Part shown: positions 1 through 5,457 of the stretch, in pieces
Numbering within the stretch: position 1 is the first letter of the stretch
Layout of the letters: every line of letters begins with the position of its first letter
Source of the DNA: JBBKWG01 sp037968835
GTDB lineage: Bacteria > Pseudomonadota > Alphaproteobacteria > Rhodobacterales > Rhodobacteraceae
Direction: 5' to 3'
DNA length: 6,329 bases
Assembly: GCA_037968835.1 (NCBI GenBank)
Contig: JBBKWG010000058.1
Span: 1-6,329 of the forward strand
Notes under the pieces: generated by a model
Database searches by the model: none
What the model was told of the DNA's origin: nothing
The model's input: only the letters and a program-made list of their open reading frames with translations
Position numbers and translations under genes: made by a program

Positions 1-426
1 GACGTCATCGACCGGCCGGCGCTGGTCTACTTCGGCTATACGTTTTGCCCGGACGTCTGCCCTCTGGATGTCGCGCGCAACTCGCTTGCCGTCGACCTTC
101 TGATCGAACAAGGGTTCGACGTGAAGCCGGTCTTCATAACCATTGATCCCGAAAGGGACACACCCGAAATCATGGCGGAATATGCCGAAGCAATGCATCC
201 CAAGATGGAGGCTCTGACAGGCAGTCTCGAACAGATCAAAGCCGCCAGCCAAGCTTACAAGACTTACTATGCAAAGGGTCCGGGCGAAGGCGAGTATTAT
301 CTGATGGACCACAGCACCTTCACATACCTGATGCTACCAGAGACCGGACTGGCCAGCTACTTCGGGCGCGATGTAGCGCCAGAGCAAATGGCAGAGCAGG
401 TCGCGTGTCACATTCGCTCCAGTTGA
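1..426 (+). CDS. senC: SenC/PrrC, Sco-family copper-binding protein (5' end outside window)
   Basis: This is the C-terminal 141 residues of a Sco1/SenC thioredoxin-fold protein; the frame is open from base 1, so the start and the membrane anchor lie upstream. The copper-binding CxxxC is visible in YTFCPDVCP (visible residues 13-21, Cys16 and Cys20), and the third ligand is probably His104 in MDHSTFTY. The conserved DPERDTPE segment is at 49-56. Sco proteins sit on the periplasmic side of the membrane and deliver copper to, or reduce thiols of, the CuA or CuB centre of cytochrome c oxidase. In Rhodobacter the homologue (SenC/PrrC) lies next to regA/prrA and affects redox signalling; regA follows here after 68 bases, so the same role is inferred. 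The family call is secure. The choice between senC and prrC as a name is arbitrary. Confidence 0.93.
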   Translation, partial: DVIDRPALVYFGYTFCPDVCPLDVARNSLAVDLLIEQGFDVKPVFITIDPERDTPEIMAEYAEAMHPKMEALTGSLEQIKAASQAYKTYYAKGPGEGEYYLMDHSTFTYLMLPETGLASYFGRDVAPEQMAEQVACHIRSS

Positions 427-438
427 GCGGGATTGTTT

Positions 439-475
439 GACCGGTCGCTATTGACGCCCTAGGTTTGGCGAAACC
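439..475 (+). promoter_or_regulatory. Palindrome and small hairpin in the senC-regA gap
   Basis: The 68-base gap between senC and regA contains a perfect 8-base palindrome GACCGGTC (439-446). It also contains a possible RNA hairpin with 5-bp arms GGTTT (462-466) and AAACC (471-475) around the tetraloop GGCG. No T-run follows, so it is not an obvious intrinsic terminator. It could slow read-through or control regA translation, whose own ribosome binding site is weak. A role is inferred only from position; short repeats like these can arise by chance. Confidence 0.25.
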
Positions 476-494
476 ATTGGGATGCGAGCAAAAA

Positions 495-1049
495 ATGACG
501 GAGCGACCCTTGAAAGACATCGGGCCGGATAAATCGTTGCTGATCGTTGACGACGACGAACCATTTCTGAAGCGGCTCGCGCGGGCGATGGAGAAACGCG
601 GTTTCGAAGTGGAGACTGCGGATTCGGTTGCTGCCGGAACTGCTATCGCCACTGCGCGAACGCCTGCTTATGCAGTGATTGATCTGCGTCTGGAGGACGG
701 AAACGGTCTGGATGTTGTCGAGCGTATTCGCGAACGCCGCGCCGACAGCAAGGTTGTGGTTCTGACCGGATATGGTGCCATTGCCACCGCCGTGGCTGCC
801 GTAAAGATTGGCGCGACGGACTATCTGTCGAAACCCGCGGATGCGAACGACGTGATGAATGCGTTGCTTGCAACCGACGATGCACTTCCGCCACCACCTG
901 AAAACCCCATGAGTGCGGATCGCGTGCGCTGGGAGCACATTCAGCGGGTCTATGAGCTGTGCGACAGGAACGTCAGCGAAACCGCCCGCAGATTGAACAT
1001 GCACCGGCGCACCTTGCAGCGCATTCTGGCAAAGCGCAGTCCTAAGTAG
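495..1049 (+). CDS. regA: RegA/PrrA/ActR redox response regulator
   Basis: A 184-residue two-component response regulator. Residues 13-125 are the receiver domain, with the acidic pocket at Asp19-Asp21, the phosphorylated Asp63 in YAVIDLRLEDG, Thr91 in VVLTGYG and Lys113 in YLSKPAD. A proline linker (132-135) leads to a Fis-type helix-turn-helix at 159-178 (NVSETARRLNMHRRTLQRIL). From memory, linker and HTH are nearly identical to Rhodobacter RegA/PrrA, which is also 184 residues long. I chose ATG at 495 because it gives this length; an upstream TTG at 465 in the same frame adds ten non-conserved residues. Phosphorylated by RegB/PrrB, RegA controls photosystem, cytochrome, nitrogen- and carbon-fixation genes in response to redox state. 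The upstream Shine-Dalgarno is weak (only GAG, 486-488). The 3' end overlaps the convergent cdd gene by 8 bases. Confidence 0.96.
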   Translation: MTERPLKDIGPDKSLLIVDDDEPFLKRLARAMEKRGFEVETADSVAAGTAIATARTPAYAVIDLRLEDGNGLDVVERIRERRADSKVVVLTGYGAIATAVAAVKIGATDYLSKPADANDVMNALLATDDALPPPPENPMSADRVRWEHIQRVYELCDRNVSETARRLNMHRRTLQRILAKRSPK

Positions 1050-1950
1050 CGGCGAAATATTGCACTTCGACACCGGGGGCGACGGCTGACAACACGGCCT
1101 CGGTCACCGATTTCTGGCTGATGCCGCCATGTGCTTGCTCAACAAGGACCGCAGCTTCGATCTCGTAGGGTGTCAGCGGCGGTTCGGACATGTTGAGAAG
1201 CGCAAGCGCGGATTCCAGGGGCGACATACTGGGATTGTAGGCGGCGTTTTCGGCATAACGACCGGTATAAATGCGTCCGTTGGTCAATTGGAGCGCGACA
1301 CCGCTGAAACTGTGAGTGTAGGGCGCGTAACTCGCGTTCGCAGCGCGGAGAGCAGCAACGACCAGATCGTCGGACTCGGAAAGCTGAAGTTCATGGTTCT
1401 GAACTTGCATCAAGCGGTCCTTGATATCGAGGTCGGCGGGGCCGAACGCGTGAGGCAGGTAATGGTCAAGCGGTTCTGCCGAATAGGCATGATCGACGCC
1501 ATCGCCGGCATTGGTTTTCATGAGGATTCGAAGATCTCGCGCTGGCGTCGTCAACTCGCTCAGAAACTGGCGGCAATACCCACAAGGTGCTGCGTTGATT
1601 GCGAGTGACTTAAGGGCGGTCTCGCCCGAAAGCCATGCGTGGTTCACGGCTGCCTGCTCTCCGTGAACGCTGAAGCTGAGCGCATGGCCGGAAAACTCCA
1701 TGTTAGAGCCGAAATAAAGTGCACCTGTGCCGCCTTGCGCGATTGCGCCAACCTGGAAACCGGAGATTGGAACGCGCGCAAAAGAGGCGGCAATCGGAAG
1801 CAATTTGATCATCAATTCGCCCATGTCCACGTCGACAGATCTGGCGATCGTGGTGGCGGTGTCGACGTCGATGGACGCGCCGTTCGTGAGAGCCCGCTGG
1901 ATCATACCGATCGTTTCTTCTGGAAAAACGTGCGGAACTTCCAGGCTCAT
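1042..1950 (-). CDS. cdd: Cytidine deaminase, long E. coli-type (homodimeric class)
   Basis: A 302-residue enzyme resembling the 294-residue E. coli Cdd, which hydrolyses cytidine and deoxycytidine to uridine and deoxyuridine plus ammonia in the cytoplasm. Visible parts are a helical N-terminal region (about 1-45), a catalytic domain (about 50-150) and a degenerate second deaminase domain (about 195-302). Predicted zinc ligands are His96, Cys123 and Cys126 (APCGYCRQF), with proton shuttle Glu98. Asn83 and Glu85 in SNMEF should bind the ribose. Each lies exactly six positions before its E. coli counterpart (102, 129, 132, 104, 89, 91). The second domain keeps YAPYTHSFSGVAL and YAENAAYNP but has PLE in place of the catalytic motif, as expected for this class. 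His96 is followed by Gly rather than the usual Ala. The frame stays open to 2055, but ATG at 1950 fits family length and has GGA eight bases upstream. It lies 64 bases after the HD-hydrolase gene, probably in the same operon. Confidence 0.93.
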   Translation of the reverse strand: MSLEVPHVFPEETIGMIQRALTNGASIDVDTATTIARSVDVDMGELMIKLLPIAASFARVPISGFQVGAIAQGGTGALYFGSNMEFSGHALSFSVHGEQAAVNHAWLSGETALKSLAINAAPCGYCRQFLSELTTPARDLRILMKTNAGDGVDHAYSAEPLDHYLPHAFGPADLDIKDRLMQVQNHELQLSESDDLVVAALRAANASYAPYTHSFSGVALQLTNGRIYTGRYAENAAYNPSMSPLESALALLNMSEPPLTPYEIEAAVLVEQAHGGISQKSVTEAVLSAVAPGVEVQYFAAT

Positions 1951-2014
1951 GGACCATTTCCAATCTGGAGAAGATGCCCATTTGTCCGGCAGCCAGCCAC
2001 TAATTGAAATTGCA

Positions 2015-2620
2015 TCACGACATTTGTCCGAGCAGGTATACGTGTCGGGCAACATAGGCTTCGCGCACTTCGAGTGGTGGCCGCAAGACGATGTTCAGTG
2101 TTTCGCTGAGGTGCGAACCGGGTTTGCCGAAGAATTTGTTTGCCTCAACTTCTGTGAAGCCGGCGATCTGGGTTGCTTCTAGCCATGCCGAGATTTTGTC
2201 CGCCTTCTTGATTCTCTTCTTTACAACGGCCGGAAGGGTGGCTGGCAATCCGAAGCGAAGATGAATGGCAGCGGCGAGTCGATCATCGAGACTTCCATAC
2301 CCCGGACCCATAGCGGCCTTCACCGGCGAGATCATATCACCAATCACGTATTCGGGCGCATCATGGAGCAAAGCTGCCAGACGCCATTTGATTGGGGCTG
2401 AGACTTCTAGCCGGGTAAAAATGTCTTCCACCAAAAGCGAATGCTCAGCCACGGAATAGGCGAACTCGCCACGAGTCTGACCGTTCCAGCGCGCAACGAA
2501 GGCGAGGCCGTGGGCAATATCCTCGATCTCGATATCCACTGGTGTCGGATCAAGCAGATCGAGTCTGCGACCGGAAAGCATGCGCTGCCACGCGCGCGGA
2601 GATGAAGTTTTTGGTCCCAT
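2015..2620 (-). CDS. HD-domain phosphohydrolase, YfbR-like 5'-deoxynucleotidase
   Basis: A 201-residue HD-superfamily protein, close in length to E. coli YfbR (199 residues). Metal-binding residues are visible in order: His60 in SVAEHSLLVED, His86-Asp87 in ALLHDAPEYVIGDMISPVK, and Asp141 in KKADKISAWLEA. The arrangement EHSL, HDAPE..GD..(S/T)PVK, then AD..(C/S)A(Y/W)L matches YfbR, which removes the 5' phosphate from deoxynucleoside monophosphates using a divalent metal. Substrate specificity here is inferred; many alphaproteobacterial members are annotated only as HD family hydrolases. ATG at 2620 is preceded by a poor Shine-Dalgarno; Met14 is a less likely start because RAWQRMLSGRRLDLLDP reads as one continuous segment. 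It is the first gene of a probable operon with cdd, and its promoter should lie in 2621-2800. Confidence 0.85.
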   Translation of the reverse strand: MGPKTSSPRAWQRMLSGRRLDLLDPTPVDIEIEDIAHGLAFVARWNGQTRGEFAYSVAEHSLLVEDIFTRLEVSAPIKWRLAALLHDAPEYVIGDMISPVKAAMGPGYGSLDDRLAAAIHLRFGLPATLPAVVKKRIKKADKISAWLEATQIAGFTEVEANKFFGKPGSHLSETLNIVLRPPLEVREAYVARHVYLLGQMS

Positions 2621-2677
2621 TTTCAGGGCTTCGGTCTGCCGCGTCCGCGTGCCTTAGGTCAAGAACATTTCAGTCTG

Positions 2678-2703
2678 TCGCAAATACGTGTGGTGATTTG
2701 CGA
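2678..2703. repeat. Perfect 8-bp inverted repeat, candidate operator
   Basis: The arms TCGCAAAT (2678-2685) and ATTTGCGA (2696-2703) are exact reverse complements with a 10-base spacer, so arm centres lie 18 bases apart. The repeat is 58-83 bases upstream of the HD-hydrolase start codon, a usual place for an operator over a promoter. The layout suits a dimeric DNA-binding protein, but no factor is identified. No T-run follows on either strand, which argues against a terminator. Confidence 0.4.
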
Positions 2704-2806
2704 TGATGATCAAGGGCGAGCCAGCCTGAGAAAGCCATCGATGTGGCATTGAATTAACGCAATTTCTTCCGCCATTCTGGCGCATTTCAGGCACAGGATG
2801 AAACTT

Positions 2807-2843
2807 GGATACGTCCATCAACTACAAACAATTGGACCTATCC
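2807..2843. repeat. Imperfect 11-bp inverted repeat, hairpin or operator
   Basis: GGATACGTCCA (2807-2817) pairs with TGGACCTATCC (2833-2843) at 10 of 11 positions, the mismatch being C2812 against C2838. The loop is 15 bases, and two further G-T wobbles extend the base of the stem. It lies about 100 bases upstream of the ATG at 2944. If transcribed it would form a stable hairpin in the 5' leader; otherwise it could be a protein-binding site. No T-run follows. Confidence 0.4.
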
Positions 2844-2912
2844 GGTTACGATGCGGAAACATTCTAGCATTAATCAGTGAAACAACACGACCGGGAGGAA
2901 TGACAGGCAACC

Positions 2913-2928
2913 GCGGCAAACCCGCCGC
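2913..2928. promoter_or_regulatory. GCGGC-N6-GCCGC inverted repeat, leader hairpin or RegA-like site
   Basis: GCGGC (2913-2917) and GCCGC (2924-2928) are exact inverted arms around AAACCC, ending just before the ribosome binding site of the gene at 2944. From memory, RegA/PrrA sites are described as GCGNC and GNCGC half-sites with variable spacing, which this matches. It could equally be a short GC-rich RNA hairpin next to the Shine-Dalgarno. Such a short motif is expected fairly often in GC-rich DNA. Confidence 0.25.
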
Positions 2929-2943
2929 AGAAAGGATATCGTG

Positions 2944-3249
2944 ATGCGTTCTATGCTCACTGGCCTGACCCTTCTGGCAGCAACACTGCCCTCTGCACTT
3001 CATGCTCAAACCAACTGTGCGAACCGCGATGTGGTCGTTCAGAAACTTTCGACCGGATACGGTGAGGCTTTTGCCGGTGGCGGGCTTCAGAATCAGTCCC
3101 GCGTTTTCGAGGTCTGGTATTCGGAAGAAAAGGGGACGTGGACGATCCTGATGACGCGTGCAGACGGCACGTCCTGCATCATGGCGTCTGGCACAAACTG
3201 GCGCGAAGGCATGCCGGGTCTCAAGACTCCCGCAGGTATTCCTGGCTGA
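2944..3249 (+). CDS. Small exported protein of unknown function
   Basis: A 101-residue protein with a typical Sec signal peptide: MRSMLTGLTLL then a hydrophobic stretch ending ALHAQ, with cleavage likely after Ala21. The mature part is about 80 residues and contains two cysteines (Cys25 and Cys78) that could form one disulfide in the periplasm. Its most conserved-looking part is KGTWTILMTRADGTSCIMASG (63-83). I recall similar small hypothetical proteins in Rhodobacteraceae with the same C..RD, tGtWT and G.sC..aSG pattern, but I know no function. ATG at 2944 has AAGGA seven bases upstream; the GTG at 2941 would be only four bases from it, so ATG is preferred. ahcY follows 62 bases downstream on the same strand, so co-transcription is possible. 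Confidence 0.82.
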   Translation: MRSMLTGLTLLAATLPSALHAQTNCANRDVVVQKLSTGYGEAFAGGGLQNQSRVFEVWYSEEKGTWTILMTRADGTSCIMASGTNWREGMPGLKTPAGIPG

Positions 3250-3257
3250 TACAGTTG

Positions 3258-3311
3258 CCGGGTCGGGGACCCGGTGCTAAGTGACCCGCAGTCGGATCAA
3301 GGAGCGGGTCA
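3258..3311 (+). promoter_or_regulatory. Candidate structured leader controlling ahcY translation
   Basis: The leader just before ahcY contains four copies of one hexamer: CGGGTC at 3259-3264 (A), GACCCG at 3268-3273 (B), GACCCG at 3283-3288 (C) and CGGGTC at 3305-3310 (D). A can pair with B or C, and D with C or B. A:B gives a 6-bp hairpin (3258-3263 with 3269-3274). C:D gives a perfect 8-bp hairpin (3282-3289 with 3304-3311) with a 14-base loop. The ribosome binding site AAGGAG (3299-3304) falls in the loop and stem of C:D, and the ATG at 3312 abuts the stem. An A:C pairing of 6 bp would free the site. I do not see the conserved core of the known SAH riboswitch (GCGCUGC and related bases) or of the SAM/SAH type. 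A switch responding to SAH, SAM or temperature is inference; a DNA-binding site cluster is the alternative. Confidence 0.4.
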
Positions 3312-4703
3312 ATGCCCAAGGACTACGTCGTCAAGGATATTTCGCTGGCCGCATTTGGCCGGAAAGAGCTTGATATCGCGGAAACAGAGATGCCGGGCCT
3401 TATGGCCCTGCGCGAGGAGTATGGCGAAAGCCAGCCCCTGAAAGGCGCGCGCATCGCCGGATCGCTACACATGACGATCCAGACAGCCGTTCTGATCGAA
3501 ACGCTGAAAGCCCTTGGCGCGGATGTGCGCTGGGCTTCGTGCAACATCTTCTCGACCCAAGACCACGCCGCTGCGGCAATCGCCGAAACAGGCACGCCGG
3601 TGTTCGCGATCAAGGGCGAAAGTCTTGAGGATTACTGGCGCTATACGGACCAGATTTTCCAGTTCACCGATGGCGCGAACCTGATCCTCGATGACGGTGG
3701 TGACGCAACACTTTACATTCTGATGGGCGCGCGAGTCGAAGCGGGCGAGGACGACTTGATTGCTGTCCCGACGTCCGAAGAAGAAGAGTTCTTGTTTGCC
3801 CAGATTCGAACACGGATCGCGGAGACGCCAGGTTGGTTCGCGCGACAACGGGATCTCATTCAGGGTGTCAGTGAGGAAACGACGACAGGCGTTCACCGCC
3901 TCTACAAGATGGTAGAAGAAGGACATCTTCCCTTCCCGGCGATTAACGTGAACGACAGCGTCACCAAGTCGAAGTTCGACAACAAGTACGGCTGCAAGGA
4001 ATCGCTGGTCGACGGAATTCGCCGCGCGACCGACACGATGATGGCAGGCAAGGTCGCCGTGGTCTGCGGTTATGGCGACGTCGGCAAGGGATCTGCCGCC
4101 TCTCTGAGTGGGGCCGGGGCTCGGGTCAAGGTGACGGAGGTCGACCCGATCTGCGCACTTCAGGCGGCAATGGACGGCTATGAGGTCACGCTGCTGGAAG
4201 ACGAAGTAGCGACGGCCGATATCTTTATCACGACCACAGGCAACAAGGACGTGATCCGCATCGAGCACATGCGCGAGATGAAGGACATGGCGATCGTCGG
4301 AAATATCGGGCACTTCGATAACGAAATCCAGGTCGCCAATCTCAAGAACCACAAATGGACGAACATCAAGGAACAGGTGGACATGATCGAAATGCCTTCG
4401 GGCAATCGACTGATCCTATTATCCGAGGGACGTCTCTTGAATCTTGGCAATGCCACCGGGCACCCGTCTTTCGTGATGTCGGCGTCGTTCACCAACCAGG
4501 TATTGGCTCAAATCGAGTTGTTCACCAAGGGCGATCAATACGAGAACAAGGTATATATCCTGCCGAAACATCTGGATGAGAAAGTCGCGCGCCTTCATCT
4601 GGGTCGGGTCGGCGCGAAACTGACAGAGCTCCGCGCTGATCAGGCCGCTTATATTGGCGTGGCGCCAACGGGTCCGTTCAAATCCGAACACTACCGCTAC
4701 TAG
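3312..4703 (+). CDS. ahcY: Adenosylhomocysteinase (S-adenosyl-L-homocysteine hydrolase)
   Basis: A complete 463-residue cytoplasmic enzyme that uses bound NAD+ to split S-adenosylhomocysteine into adenosine and homocysteine, removing the product inhibitor of methyltransferases. Substrate-site residues are visible: His53 and Thr55 in SLHMTIQTAVLIETL, Cys77 in SCNIFSTQDH, Asp131 in DDGGDAT, Glu188-Glu189 in SEETTTGV, and Lys219/Asp223 in NDSVTKSKFDN. The Rossmann NAD+ site is CGYGDVGKG (252-260). His334 is in GNIGHFDNE and Asn380 in NLGNATGHPSF. The protein ends PFKSEHYRY, where Lys457 and Tyr461 match the C-terminal residues that reach into the partner subunit's NAD+ site. The length fits the bacterial form with an extra segment of roughly 40 residues (about 140-180) relative to the human enzyme. 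AAGGAG lies seven bases before ATG, inside a possible hairpin. In Rhodobacter capsulatus this gene is also near regA. Confidence 0.98.
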   Translation: MPKDYVVKDISLAAFGRKELDIAETEMPGLMALREEYGESQPLKGARIAGSLHMTIQTAVLIETLKALGADVRWASCNIFSTQDHAAAAIAETGTPVFAIKGESLEDYWRYTDQIFQFTDGANLILDDGGDATLYILMGARVEAGEDDLIAVPTSEEEEFLFAQIRTRIAETPGWFARQRDLIQGVSEETTTGVHRLYKMVEEGHLPFPAINVNDSVTKSKFDNKYGCKESLVDGIRRATDTMMAGKVAVVCGYGDVGKGSAASLSGAGARVKVTEVDPICALQAAMDGYEVTLLEDEVATADIFITTTGNKDVIRIEHMREMKDMAIVGNIGHFDNEIQVANLKNHKWTNIKEQVDMIEMPSGNRLILLSEGRLLNLGNATGHPSFVMSASFTNQVLAQIELFTKGDQYENKVYILPKHLDEKVARLHLGRVGAKLTELRADQAAYIGVAPTGPFKSEHYRY

Positions 4704-4721
4704 ACGAGCGGCCGACGGTCG

Positions 4722-5429
4722 ATGCGGATACCCTTTGCTTCGGCGACCTTGAGCTTTGCGACACTGGTGGGCGCGGCGTCATTTGTTGCGATGGCGCACC
4801 CTAAAACGCCGCTTCCACCAGAGTGGAACCCGATGCAACCTCTGTCGGTGGCGCATCCGGTGACGCCTGTCACGGCGTGGAAGTTACGCCAGACAGCGAG
4901 CGACGAAACAGCGTGCTTTCAGGCTTTGAATTCGACGATGACAGAGCGGTTGTCGCCGTTGATCGGTGAAGGAAGCTGTGGAATCGCAGCCAGAGTACGC
5001 GTCTGGGGTGTCGGCGAAGCGGCGCTGTCGCCGGTCGAGACCGACTGCGCCGTCGCACTGAAATTGGCGATGTGGGAAAGGCACACAGTTCAGCCCGCCG
5101 CCCGAAATATTCTACAAACTGGAGTTTCGCAGATTGAGCATCTTTCGAGTTATTCTTGCCGGCCGATACGAACTCCCGAAGGAACGACAAGCCGGATGTC
5201 AACTCACGCCACCGGCGAGGCGATCGACATTACAGGTTTCGTTCTGGATAACGGGCGTCGGATTACGCTCGTTTCCGACTGGGACGGCGGCGAGGATGCC
5301 AAGGTATTTCTGCGTGAGGTGCGTGACGGATCTTGCCGCTGGTTCTCTACGACGCTTGGCCCCGATTTCAACAGTTTGCATCAAGACCATTTCCATTTCC
5401 AGTCACGCGGGTGGGGGCTTTGCCGCTAA
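4722..5429 (+). CDS. Extensin-like family protein, secreted, M15-type fold
   Basis: A 235-residue protein with an N-terminal signal peptide (hydrophobic 4-24, likely cleavage after AMA at 25) and an extensin-like C-terminal domain spanning most of the mature chain. The signature STHATGEAIDITGF (160-173) carries His162 and Asp169, and LHQDHFHFQ (219-227) carries His223 and His225. This H..D..HxH set resembles the zinc site of D,D-/L,D-carboxypeptidases of the M15/VanY fold, so a cell-wall role is plausible but unproven. Six cysteines (65, 86, 109, 146, 205, 234) suggest three disulfides in the periplasm. The start lies 18 bases after the ahcY stop with no clear Shine-Dalgarno, which suggests coupling to ahcY translation or read-through. 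The 28 bases after its stop lead directly into the convergent EVE gene, without a visible terminator. Confidence 0.88.
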   Translation: MRIPFASATLSFATLVGAASFVAMAHPKTPLPPEWNPMQPLSVAHPVTPVTAWKLRQTASDETACFQALNSTMTERLSPLIGEGSCGIAARVRVWGVGEAALSPVETDCAVALKLAMWERHTVQPAARNILQTGVSQIEHLSSYSCRPIRTPEGTTSRMSTHATGEAIDITGFVLDNGRRITLVSDWDGGEDAKVFLREVRDGSCRWFSTTLGPDFNSLHQDHFHFQSRGWGLCR

Positions 5430-5457
5430 CGCCGGAAACTCTTGAAGGGGAGATTTT

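Larger units (their letters stand above)
2621..2943. other. Divergent intergenic region, 323 bases, no convincing gene
   Basis: This region separates the leftward HD-hydrolase gene from the rightward small exported protein and should hold promoters for both. I found no pair of -35 and -10 boxes good enough to call on either strand. It does contain three inverted repeats, listed separately (2678-2703, 2807-2843, 2913-2928), plus the 8-base palindrome CATCGATG at 2736-2743. No reading frame in it has both a plausible ribosome binding site and protein-like content. Confidence 0.7.

Noticed and set aside
465..494. A TTG start for regA adding ten residues
   Set aside because: ATG at 495 gives the 184-residue length known for RegA/PrrA, and the extra residues are not conserved.
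459..1073. A 204-codon open frame on the minus strand across regA
   Set aside because: It is antisense to the well-supported regA gene and its translation resembles no protein family.
1951..2055. Extending cytidine deaminase upstream to the ATG at 2055 (337 residues)
   Set aside because: It would overlap the nucleotidase gene by 41 bases, and the added 35 residues have no family counterpart; ATG at 1950 gives normal length and exact six-residue register with E. coli Cdd.
2900..2944. A 14-codon reading frame whose TGA overlaps the ATG of the small exported protein gene, preceded by GGGAGGA
   Set aside because: The Shine-Dalgarno is only one base from its ATG, too close for normal initiation, and the encoded peptide shows no regulatory feature such as repeated codons.
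3258..3274. CCGGGT-loop-ACCCGG hairpin as a terminator for the small exported protein gene
   Set aside because: No T-run follows; the arms also take part in the alternative pairings of the ahcY leader, which explains them better.
3465..4352. A 295-codon open frame on the minus strand inside ahcY
   Set aside because: It lies opposite a certain ahcY gene, and its translation has no recognisable domain; long antisense frames are common in GC-rich genes.
5430..5457. Bidirectional terminator between the extensin-like and EVE genes
   Set aside because: The 28 bases contain no inverted repeat of useful length, only a short TTTT stretch.
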